64,000 bases of DNA from Micromonospora pallida. GTDB lineage: Bacteria; Actinomycetota; Actinomycetes; Mycobacteriales; Micromonosporaceae. The notes beneath the pieces are model-generated. The model was not told the DNA's origin and did no database searches. It saw only the letters and a program-made list of their open reading frames with translations. Positions 29,501 through 41,500 of the stretch are shown here, one piece after another (within the stretch, counting starts at the first letter, position 1; every line of letters starts with the position of its first letter). Where the stretch lies: the NCBI RefSeq assembly GCF_900090325.1, contig NZ_FMHW01000002.1:3286001-3350000 (forward strand), written 5' to 3'. A program made the translations under genes and the position numbers.

Positions 29501-32500
29501 TCCGGCAGGATGAACAGCATCGTGCGGCCCCGCAGGTCGGCCCCGGGTGGCACGCTGACCCGGCTGGCGGCGAACCCGACCTGCTTGTGGATGCCGGCGC
29601 GGACGTTGGCGTCGTATTCCGCCACATAGGCGTACCCCAGGCCGAAGGCCAGCTTGAGCATCTCCAGGCCGCCGACGCGCTTGGTCTCCGCCGACTCGCT
29701 CTCGCTGACCCGCACGCCCGCCGACTCGCCGAAGCTGACGTTGACCGGGCCGAACTTGCGGCTGAGGCCGACGTTGGGCAGGTTGAACACCTTCGTGAAC
29801 GACTCGTTGGCGACGTTGACGGTCTCGGCCAGGTACAGCTCGATCAGGCCCGTGACGTACTGGTCCGGGGTGGCGCCGACGAACTGCGCCCCCTTGATCC
29901 GGGGCACCTTGACCGAGAGCGCGGCGTTGGTGTTCGCCCAGAAGCCGGGCTCGACCAGGGTGGTCGCGCCGTACTGGCCGAGCATGGCCTCCTTGAACCG
30001 CGCCTGGAAGGTGACGTGGTTGGTCAGGCTGGCCACCGGCCCGGTCATCGGCCGGCCGGCCAGGGTCAGGTCCCGCGGCAACTGGTTCTGCGCCGCGGCG
30101 CGCAGGCCGTGCGCGTCGACGAAGTACACGATGCCCTGGTGGAGCGCCGACGGTGCGACGTCGCCGGGGGCGACCTCGCTGAAGGTGGCCGGGTCGGTGT
30201 TGAACTTCAGCAGCGCGGCGTGCACGTTGGCGCGGATCAGCTCCGGCGAGACGATCGGGGCGTCCCGGTCGCTGATCCGGACCACGAAGCCCAGGTCGTA
30301 CGGCGCGTTGACGAACATCACCCGGCCGCCGTACTCCTTCAGCTCCGGCCGGTTGACCACCCGGGTCACCCGCTCGGCGGCGCCGACGTTGCGGCTCACC
30401 GACCCGCCGAGGAGTCCGACGGACCGGACATCCTTGACGCTCGGCGGCAGCGCTGTGTTCACCCCGCCCTCCACCGACCAGCCCTGGTTGCCGCTCGCGC
30501 CCTGGCCGGCGATGCCGAGCGACATCCCGAGGGTGACCGTGCTCACCTCGTCGCTGAGCCGTTCGAAGTGCACCGAGTTGCCGTCCGCGTCCACGTCCGC
30601 GGTGATCCGGGGAATCGCGAAGACGGTCACCTCGGCGGTACGCATCACCGCGTTGCGCCAACTGTGCAGGGTGAAGGACATGCCCGCCGCCGGGGCGGGC
30701 GCGTCCGGGTCGTCGACGAACGCGGCACCGTCCTGGACGAGCGAGTCGAAGTGCGACTCCAGGCCGTCGCCACTGACCATCTTGTGGAACAGGTCCAGGT
30801 TGTCGATCGTGGCGTCGGTGTCGCGGTGGACGACCTCGTCGTAGACGTCCCGCGCCCCGTCGACCATCCGACCCAGCAGCGGCCGTTCCTCCAGGGGCGT
30901 ACCGGGATCCGGGGTCGCCGGCCGGTTCTGCTCCCCGTGTGCCCACGGCCGGTCCCCGTCCGCCGGAAGGAACCCCTCACCGGCCAGCACCTCCATGAGA
31001 CCGGCCCGGAGCCGCCGCACCGCCGGCTTGTCGATCCTCGGCAGGGCCTGACCCAGCAGACCCCGCCCCTGGATGACGTGCCGGGGCAGCAGGTTGCCGC
31101 CGGTGTCCTCCGGGTGCACGCCGGTGTTGCGCAACCTCGGCCGCCACTGGTCGTGCGGCACCGACCGCAGTCGTCCGCCTGCGGGCACCACCGCCAGGTC
31201 ACCGTCCGCCAGACCGGGGACGGTATCGGGGGCGAAGGCGTCCGCGTCGACGCTGAACCCGTAGTCGAAGGCGTCCGGCTCGGACATCCGGAGCACCGCC
31301 GACCCGTTCACCACCGGCGTCGGATGCGGCCACTCGCGCGGGCGGCGGGAGGTGGACACCTCGGCGTGCCACTCGAACGGCACCTCGTGGCCGACCGTCT
31401 GACCGGTGTACCGGCCGACCACGACGTTCAGCGACGCCACCGTGACGCCACCACCGTCGTTGCTGGTCCAGCTCATCCCCGCACGGGCGGAGAGACCGAG
31501 CTTGGCGTTCTCCTTGTACGCCTGTGGATCGTCGAGACGCCGGGCCAAGGGCAGGTCCACCGCGCCACCGAGGGACAGCCCGGCGGACTGCCCGAGGGTG
31601 AACTCGCCGCCCTGCCCCACGATGCCGGTACGCACCTGCTCGATGTGGGCCTTGTCGCTGCTGGCGCCCACCCGCGTGGAGCCGCCGCCGAGGCCCACCT
31701 GCACGGAGCCGCCGAGACGACGGCCGTACACCCGGATGCTGGCCGCCGCGTGCCCGTCGTCGTGCAAGGTGAACGCGAAGCCCCGGGTCAGCGCGCCGGC
31801 GTCGCCGTCCGTCTCCGGCGTACGCCGGTTGTTCACCGCCTCGTCGAAGTGGGTCTCCAGGTTCCACAGCTTGCGCTGCAACTCACCCCGCATCGGGCTC
31901 TCGATGGACATGTCGAAGCCGTCGGCGCGCAGCCGGTCGATGACGAGGTCGTACAGCTCGTTCAGGCCGGTGATGTTGCTGGCGGAGAAGAGCTCCGGCA
32001 CCCGCGTCAGGTTGTCCCGCATGTGCTCGGGCAGGTCGGCGACCACCTGCTCGCCGGCGCTCTCCAGCAGGTGGTCGGGGATCGCCACCACCAGCCGGGC
32101 GGCCTCCTGCCCATCCGGCGGCTCCGGCACCTCCACCGCCTGCCACGGCTGCGCGTCGCCGCGTGCCTCGATCAACCACCCCGGCTCGTACGAGTAGAAC
32201 GTCGAATCCGCGCGGGTGTCGAACACCCGGCCCTTCTCCGCGTCGATGAGGTAGGCGGACTTCTGGTCGACCTTGTTGAGGGTGGCGTTGAAGCGGGGCC
32301 CCCAGTGGGTCATCGGGCCGAGCGGCACGTCGACGTTGAAATCACCCCGCAACCGCATCGCCCGCGTGGTGGTGCCGTCGGACTGGCTGTGCGCACCGGT
32401 CTGGAAGACACCCTGGGTGAACTGGTTGGCGTGGAAACGGCCGTCCTCGCTCGTCCGGCCCTCGGTGTCGTCCAGCGACGGACCGGACGTCTCCGTGTCG

Positions 32501-35500
32501 AACGAGCCGGCCGGGTTCGACACCAACTGCGGGTCCTCCGGCCGCAGGCGGGCCCGGACCTCGATGCCACCCAGCGTGAACAGGTGCCCGTCCGCGGAGA
32601 CCAACTGCGGGTAGTTGTTGAGCAGCCGCTCACGCAACTGTTCCCACTCGTTGTCCCGCACGGTGACGCCCCGACGGGCCACCTCCGCGCGCAGCCCCTG
32701 CTCGATACGGTCAACGTCCGGCAGGTTGGCCTTGGGATCGCCGAGCGCCAGCGCCCGCCGGTCCGGGGTGGCCGGCCGCGCCGGAGCCGACGCGGACGAC
32801 CCGCCGGGATCGGGTGCGGCCGGTCCGGCGCTGGCCGCGTTACCGAAGACCCGGACGTCCCGGTCGGCCTCCGGAACACCGGAGAGCAGCCGGGCGACCG
32901 TGTCGGCCACCTCGCGCGGGATGGGACCACCCCGGGACTGGACCACCACGGCCACCCCGCTCGCGGGGGCCGCCAGGGCGTCGGGGGAGAGCGTGTTCGG
33001 GCTGGTGCCGTTCTGCGCAAACAGGACGACCCCGGTCTGCTCCCGGACCGTCCAACCCCGGTACACCTCGTACCCGTCGGTGGCAGCCGGTCGCAGGCCC
33101 AGCGGCCCCGGCTGCCGGGGCGGTGCCGGACGCAGCGGCACCCGCCAGGCGTGCGCGGCGGCCGGGAAGGTCTCCTGCCCCCGGGCGTCGACCGGGATCA
33201 GCTCGTCGGCACCGGCCGGCTGCCGACCCACCACGGAGACCGGCAGCACCAGTTCCAACCGCCCGCCGAACCGCTCCCGCAACACCTCCGCCACCCGGGC
33301 AGCGTCCACCGCACCGGACGACGTGCCCGGGGTGCCGGCGGCCGGGGGCGCGACGAACACCTGGAGCGGGCCGGCACCCGAAGGAAGCCCTCGATGGACG
33401 GCCTCCACGACGGCGACCGGGTCGCCGACCGACTCGTCCACCACCAGCCGGGGCCGGTCCGGGCTGGTCAGGTCGGACCAGTTCAGGGTCGTGGCACCGG
33501 CCGGCGGCCGTGGACCGGCGTGGGCGAGCACCCCACCCGGAACGTGACTCAACTGGACGCCGGCCGGCAGCCCGGACACCTCCGACGGGACGAGAGTACG
33601 TCGGTCCAGCCCCATCCCGGAGGTGATCAGGTGCGTCGGCGGCGCGGCCGGCATGCCCCCGAAGATCCGACCGACCCGGTGACCCACCTCGGCCGGCAGC
33701 GCAGTCGCTTTCCAGCCCAGGAACACCACCGGCTCGGCCAGCCAGCCACCGGTCTCCGGCAGCAACCGCCGCGCCCCGTCCAACTCGGACTCCGGCCCGA
33801 TCCACAGGTGGCTACCGCCGTCCCACACCACCCAGTCGTCGCCGAGCCGGTACACGCCGGGCGACTGCTCGGGCAGGCCGTACGGGGCGGGCCGGCGCGG
33901 TGCGCCGGTGACCTCGGGCAGGAAGAGGTACCGCTCGGGCCGCCCGCTGAAGAAGGTCACCTCGCCGTTGGCGTCCAGCGGGACGATCTGCGGGCTGGGT
34001 GTCGGCCGGTCCCGCAGCGCCGACCGGGGCACCGACAACATGGCCGAGGACTGCGGCCCCAGCCCCTGCGCGGTGACCTCCAGCGCCCGGGCCACGCTGA
34101 CCGGCTGATCCTGCGGCCAGTGCAGGACGGCCATGGTGGCGTCCTGCGCCCGCAACCCGGCCAGCGCGGCACCGAGGCTGTCCGGGTCGAGCACCGAGGA
34201 GTGCAGCAGGACGGCCGGGCCGGGGCCGGTCGGGGCCAACACCCGCGAGCTGATCGGGCCGGGCGCGGCGTCCCTGTCGTGCAGCAGCACACCGCCCACC
34301 GCGCGCTGGAGCCGCAGGTTCTCCGGTAGCCCTTCGGCCATCACCACCAGCGGCGCGTCCGGGGACGCACTGGCCAGCGGGACGACCTGCTGCTGACCGT
34401 CCCCGGCGGCCGGGGCCGGCGGTTGCGGGGCCGGCGCGAGCTGCTGCGAGGGTACGGCCGACGGCTCGACCGCCGCAGGGGTCTCCGGCACGAGCGCGTC
34501 GAAGTGGACGCCCGGCCGCTCCGGGTCGGCCGCCGCGCGGGCCAGACTGACCGGGGCGCCCCCGGCCGGGCCGTACCCGGCCACCGGCCGCACACCGTCC
34601 GGGGCGACCTGGGAAATCTGCATCCGGGCATCGGTCGCGTGGGCCAGCAGCGGTGCCAGGAACCGGCCGGCCGGGCTGTCCGACAGGTTCGCCCAGTCGT
34701 GCACGGCCGCCTTCACCGCGGCCAGTTCCCCGGAGTCGAGCTGACGATCGGGGTCGGTCAACACCTCGAGCAGGTGACGGCCGGCGTCCGCCGGATTCGC
34801 CCGCATCTCGTCGAGGCGTGCCCGCGCGGTGTCCGGGTCCAGGAGACCGGCGGCCAAGAGTTCACCGACGCGCCGCTGCGCCTGGTCGGGGCTGAGCGTT
34901 GCCACGTCCCGCTCGTGTTGCGGCTGGAAGGCGAGCCGCTGCGCGGTCACGTCCGCCGGCAACCGCCCCGCGTTCTCCTCCAGATAGCCGGACACGTGGT
35001 CCCGCAACAGCTCGGTGACCCGGCCGAGCTCGGACCCCTGCGGCACCCCGGTACGAACCGATTCGGCAACAGCGGCCCGCACCCCGGCCGGACCTGAGAG
35101 GAACTCCCGCAGGTCCGCCGGCAGCCGCGCGTCCAGCGCGGTGCGGACCAGGGCCGGTTCGGAGGCGACGAAGGCGGACAACAGGTCGAGACCGTCGCGG
35201 GGCACGCCGAGCGGGACCAGGGCAGGCGCCGGCCGGGGCTCGACCGTGCGAGCGACGTACGAGGCAGCCGTCTTACGGATCTCGTCGAGTTCCCAGGCGG
35301 TGAACCCCGGCTCGTGGAGATGATCGTCACCGACGGTCCTGGACGTCCTGAGCAGATCATCCGGCGAACCATCGTGCGGCACCCCGGCGAAGTGCTTCAG
35401 CTCATGCCCGTAAGCGCGGGACGGAAGATCGGCAAGCCAGTGCAGTTGGGTGATCCGACCCGCCGAGCCATCCTCGCTGACCCAGACACGATGACTGTCC

Positions 35501-38500
35501 TTCAGGTCACTGCCGTACCGGCTGAGCCGAACCACCGTCTCCGCGGCCGGATCGAACACCACCGCCACCGCCGGCGGCCCACCCTCCGGCCGCAACCGCT
35601 CGTTGGTCTGCACCACCCACTGCTCAACCGCACCCAACGTGTCCACAATGGATTTCTCCACCACGTTCGCGTCAGGCTCCAACCGAAGACGGAACACCAC
35701 CGTCCCCGACTCACCATCCACCCAATGATCGACGTGGACCCGAACCCCCGCATCCTCCCCCGCCGTCACCACCCGGAACGGACGCCCGTCCCCCGGCGTC
35801 GGCACGAACTCCAGCGGCGCCGGACCCTTCCACGTGAACCGATCCGAATGCACCCGGTTCATCTCGCCCCACGAAGGCAAACCCTCCGCACTGCGATACG
35901 ACACACGCCAACCACCGTCAACCTGCTCCACCGACGGCTCCACCCCAGCCGCCCATCCGGAAGACGACAGGGTCTCCACGCCCACACCAGCCGAGAACGA
36001 GCCCTTCCCAGGACCCCACTCGAACGCGGCCGGGCTGCCAGGCAACTCACCCCCGGTACGCGGACGCTTCTCGAGTGGCCCCGCAGGCCATGCCGGCGCG
36101 GCCGGACGTTTGCCGCTGTCGGTCGTCTCCCACTGCGTCTTGAACTCGTCGAACCACTCATTCGGCAGGTTCGTGTCGATGAGCCGGTAGACGTATCCGG
36201 ACTGGTCGGCCAACGGCGCCTTGACCACGGCGACGATGCTCGTGACGACGTTCGACTCCTCCAGCCGGAGAAATCGGCCGACCCGCAGGGCGACTTCCGT
36301 CCCAGGGGAGAGATCCACCTCCTGCCCGTCCAGCGTCCTGCCCGAGTTGTCATCGCCGAGCGTGAGCGGCAGCGGGTATGGCGTGCGCCTGTCCTCCTGC
36401 ATGACGAGATCGATGGATACTTCGTCGAGGAGCGCCGCTGGCTCGGCCGATTCCCACAGCGCCATCGAACGCAGCCGCTCGATGTCGTAGGCGGTGGGGG
36501 CCGGCGAGGACAGCTCCAGGTACAGGGGCGCTCCGGTGCCGTTCCTCCCGGCCGGTGCTTCCAGGACCGCCAGGGGTCGACTATCCATGCCGTACCCGAG
36601 CCGGAAACGCCCCTCCCTCAGTTCGGCGGCGATGACCGGCGGAAGTCCGTCGGCCACCTCGACCGGTGGGAGCGTGACTCGCTGGCCGCCGAAGGTGATG
36701 TCAAATGTTCCGCTTTCGCTCACCGGCGCCGTGACGTGGTAGGAATTGCCGAACGTCCACCGGTCGACGGTCTCCCATACCGGGCCGGCTGCCACACTCC
36801 ACAGTTCGGCCAGCTCGCTGTCGGTGAACCTGCGGGCGATCTCCTGGTAGACGAACCTCTCGGTGCCGTCGGGCGCGGTGTACGGGATTCTGGCAATACC
36901 GACACCTTCGCCGTCAACCTTTCCGAAATCGACAGCGACCCTGTCGCCCGGGACGGCGACTCGATCGGCATATCCGAGGGAAATGTCGTTGCCGTCAAGC
37001 CGGAGCCGAAGAGTTGGACGACCCGCGGTGTCCTCGACGAGGACGGGGATGGTGAACGGGTCTTGCAGGTTCCAACGGTTCTCGTCCTCCCAGGTGCTCT
37101 CCTCGCGGAGGGCGTCGCGGTATCGGAGGTGTTCTTCGAGTACGTCGGCGCGCACCTGGGGGGAGCTGGGGCGTTGGCTGATAGCCGCGACGTTCCGGTG
37201 GAAGGTGTCCCGCAGGAGCGGCCAGTGGCCGATCGCCGTGTTCTGTTCCGCCGTGTCGACTTCGGTTTTCAGCACCTCGAGCGCCTCGTCGAACACCACG
37301 TCCAGTCGGCGCAGTTCGGTGAGGGCTGCGGGTGACGGGAAGCCCTCGACGATGCGGGCATCGTGTGGGTCACGAGGCTGGGCGAGATAGTAGGCGCCGT
37401 CAAACCAGACGACTGGTTGCGGGACCTCACCGTCATCGGACGGTGGACCGATGACGTACGGGGCACCGTACGGATAGTGGATCGCCATCGGCAGACCCAA
37501 ACCCCAGGCCACGATGTGGGGAACCACGTGCACGACGTCGGGATAGCCCGGCTGGCGGTGTAGGAGTTTGTTGAGTAGGTGCTGGTGCAGCGTCTCCCGT
37601 CGCTGCTCGGACATGTCCTCCGGATAGGGGAGAAGTGCTCTGAACATCGACTGCCCGCCCCGGCGGAGGTCGGCGTCCAGGTGGCGGGCCACCAATGCGC
37701 CCAGTTCAGCCACGGTGGTGACGCCCGCCTGCGCCAACCGGTCCTGATGGGTGCTCAACACCGTCCCGTAGAAGGCGTCGAGCGGCCGCGCGCCGCCCTC
37801 CGCGCGACCGATGCGGAAAACCTCATACGCCCAACGCTTGAATGCCGACCCTTTGTGGGTTTTCCTGGCCGTCAACTGTTCGATCGCCGAGTGCACTTTC
37901 CGCCACGGGGCCTCCACTGCCCGCTCATTCAGAGCATTCAGATCTTCCGCAGTAAAGTCCGTATCAAAGTCCCGGTAGATGAATCTCTCGGTTCCGTCGG
38001 GCGCCGTGTAGGGAATTCTGGCAACAGCGAAGACCTTTTCACCGTCCATCCCGAAATCGACGGCGATCCGGTCGCCCGGGATGGCGACAGCATTCAGATG
38101 GCGGATACGCAGGCGCTTGTCACCCACTTGGGCAAACGCCACTGCCATCGAATCACCTTGGGAGGCAACGTTGAGGTGGAGGGTGACCCGACCTCCCTGA
38201 GGCCTTGGGTCCTCTCCTCTCCAGGGGCTGGATTGGAACATGCTGTGGAGGTACCGGCGGTATTCCGCCAGGATGTCGGCCTGCTGCCGGGGCGATTTGG
38301 GGCGTTGCCGCTCGGCGAGATCTACCCCGCCGACCCCTTGACGGATGACCGCGAGCCTACGCTGAAGGTGTTCCCGCTGGACGGACCAGTGGCTGCCGGC
38401 CGTTCGGAGTTTCTCTTCCACCGCACCGATTCGCGCCAGCAGCATACCGAGCGCCTGGTCGAACAGTCCATCCAGTCGCCGCTTCTCACCGTCCGGTATT

Positions 38501-41500
38501 GGCGTCCGCTCGGGACCCATGGCGATTCTGGCGGCGAGGTCAGCATCGTTTGGATCAGCAGGCCGGCCGAGGTAGTAGGCGCCCCTGTAGAAGACAACTG
38601 GCAGCTTGGTGGAATCGGACCCCGAACCGATGTCGTGCGGGGCGTCGAACGGTTGGTAGATGCGCACCGACTGGGGTATGAGCCGGGCCAGGACATGGAC
38701 AGCCACATGCGCGACGTCGTGATCGCTGTTGTAGCCGTACGCGATTTTGCCGATCCACTGCCGGTGCAGGTCCTCTCGTCGCTGCTCGGACACGCCCTCC
38801 GGATACGGAAGCAAACGCCGAAACTCCGACGCGTCACCCAGACGGAGATCGGCGGCCAGGCTGCTGGCCGTCCACTCGTGCAGTCTTTGACGGTTGATCC
38901 CCAAGGCCGCAAACTGCTCTTTGAAGGTGCGGAAAACCGAGTCGTAGAAGTTGCCCGGTTTCGCTCGCGTGAGATCGATTCCGAACACCTCGCCCGTCCA
39001 CCGCACGAAGTTCTGCTCGTCGAGGTTGCCCGCGGCTGACAACTGTTCGATCGCCGTGGCAACCGCCGCCGGCAACCAGCCCGACGTTTCAAGGTCCTCC
39101 TGCGGCAAGCCCTGCGCCGCATCGTCGGACCTCCCCGCCAGCATCGCCGCAGTCGACCCCGGGTTTTTCAGTGCCTCGGTGATGTCGCGTTTCAGGTCGT
39201 CGAAGCGCTCGTTGTCCACACCCGTGTCAAGAAGCCGGTAGACGTGTCCGGACCCGTCGACCAACGGCGCACGGACCACGACAGGAATGGTGCCGGCGAC
39301 ATCCGCCCCGACCCGCCCCGGCCACTGCCCCACCGACAGGGTGACCGATGTCCCCGGAGAGAGATCCACCTCCGCCCCGGCCAACGTCCTGGCCGGGTCA
39401 GGACCGCCGACCGCGATGGGCAGCGGACCGGGCGTCCATTTCCCCTGCTCCAATACGACTTCAAAAGACATCTGCTCGGAGAGAGCCCACCGATCCTCCG
39501 GTTCCCACAGCGCGTCCTTGCGCAGGCGCTTGATATCGTCGACGACGAGGGCGGGCTTGCCCACTTCCAGGTATAGGGGCAGTCCTGTGACGTTCTTTTC
39601 GGCCGGCGCTACCAAGACCGCAGTGGGTCGACCGTCCTCGGCGTACCCGAGGATGAGACGGCCGTTCAGGTCGGCATAGAGAACAGCCGGAAGCCCGCCG
39701 ACCACCGGGACGTGTGGGACCGCGATCCGTCTGTCGTTCGGCCCGGCCGCCGGGTCGCCGTATTGACCGGCCAAATACTGGCGTCCCAATAGAGGCACTG
39801 CCACCTGATAGTGGTCGCTCGACAGCGGCAGGTGGTGAAGGTCCCACACGCGGCCGGCTGCCTTCCCCCTCAACTCGAGCAGGTCACCGTCGCTGAGATT
39901 GTGTTCGAATTTTAGGTAGAGGATCCTGTCGGTGCCGTCGGTCGCGTCGGTATACCGGAATTCCGCAAAAGCGATTCCCTCTTCGCCTCTCGCCCCGAAA
40001 TGAACAGGAAGCCGGTCGCCCCGTATGGCCAGTCGGCCGATACTCACAGGCACGGCCCCGCCGTCCAGCGGCACGCTCAGCTCCATGGACTTACTATTCT
40101 TACGTCGCGTGACGCCGACGTCGAGCGTAAAGTCGTAACGGAAGCCCGTCGTTTCTTCCTCCCATCGATGATCCGCACGGAGGTCGTCGAAGTATAGGCG
40201 GTATGCGGCGAGTTCCCGGGCTTTCCTGTTGTGCGGAGAGTCGGGGTGTTCACGGATGTTGTGCGGAGAGTCGGGGTGCTCACGGATGACCGCGAGCTCA
40301 CGCTGAAGCGTTTCCCGCAGGACGGGCCAGTGCTTGGAGTCGGTCGGATGGGGGTTGTTCTCCGCCTCCGCGATCGCCGCTCGCAGCAGATCGCGTGCGT
40401 GGACGAACAGTCGATCGAGTCGCCGCTGCTCGTCGTCGGATATCTCTGTCCGAGGGAAGCCCTCCGCGATGCGGCGAGTGCGTTCGACATCTGCCGGGTC
40501 AGGTAGCTGGCCGAGGTGGTAAGCGCCCTTGTGGAACACGATCGGATGCCGGATGACACCAGCACGGGGCTCCGGGCCGATGTCATGCGGAGCGCCGAAC
40601 GAATGGTGGATCCGCATCGACAGGGACAACCGCGAAGCGATGACGCGCGGAACCACATGCGCAACGTCGTCATCGGCGGTCCTGACGTTCGCGATCTTGT
40701 TGATCCATTGCCGGTGCAGATCCTCCCGGCGCTGCTCGGACATGACCTCCGGATACGGAAGCAACCTGCTGAACTCCGACTCGCCACCCCGGCGAAGATC
40801 AGCGGCCAACTCGCGGGCCACCCACGCGCGCAGTCCAGAAATGCTGGGATCGACCCCCGCAGCCTTCAACTTCTCCTTGAAGCGACGCACCACAGCGTCG
40901 TGGAAGTCGTTCAGCTTCGGAACGTGAGCCAAGAGATCGATCCCGAGCACGTCGCGCGTCCACTGCGCGAACTCTGCCGCGACATCGCGGACTCCACCCG
41001 CCTCACCACGGGTTCCCACGGCCGACAACTGCGCGATCGCCGAAGCCACGGATCGCTTCCAGCCCCGCGGGACACCGCCGGACCCACCGACCGCCTGTAC
41101 CCCAATCCGCTCCGGAACCTCCCGCACTTCCGCCGAGGCCGTGCTGATCTCTCTTGTCAGGTCGTCGAAGTACCGGATGTCCACACCGGTGTCGAAGAGC
41201 CGGTAGACGTGTCCGGGCCCGTCGACCAACGGCGCGCGGACCACGACAGGAATGGTGCCGGCGACACCCGCCCCGTCCTCCCCCTGCCCCGGCCACTTCC
41301 CCACGGACAGGGTGACCGACGTCCCCGGGGAGAGATCCACCTCCGCCCCGGCCAAGGTCCTGGCCCGACCACTACCGCTGACCTCGATGGACAGTCGACC
41401 CAACGCGGCACGAATCGACAATGACCCAGGGCGACTCGCCCCCGGCTGCAACACGACATCGAAAGACACCTGCTCGGAAAGAGCCCACCGATCCTCCGGT

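Noticed and set aside
28666..34329. Plus-strand open frame of 1887 codons antisense to the giant gene
   Set aside because: Same shadow signature (Arg, Gly, His, Val, Pro bias). The opposite strand shows clear repeated protein modules.
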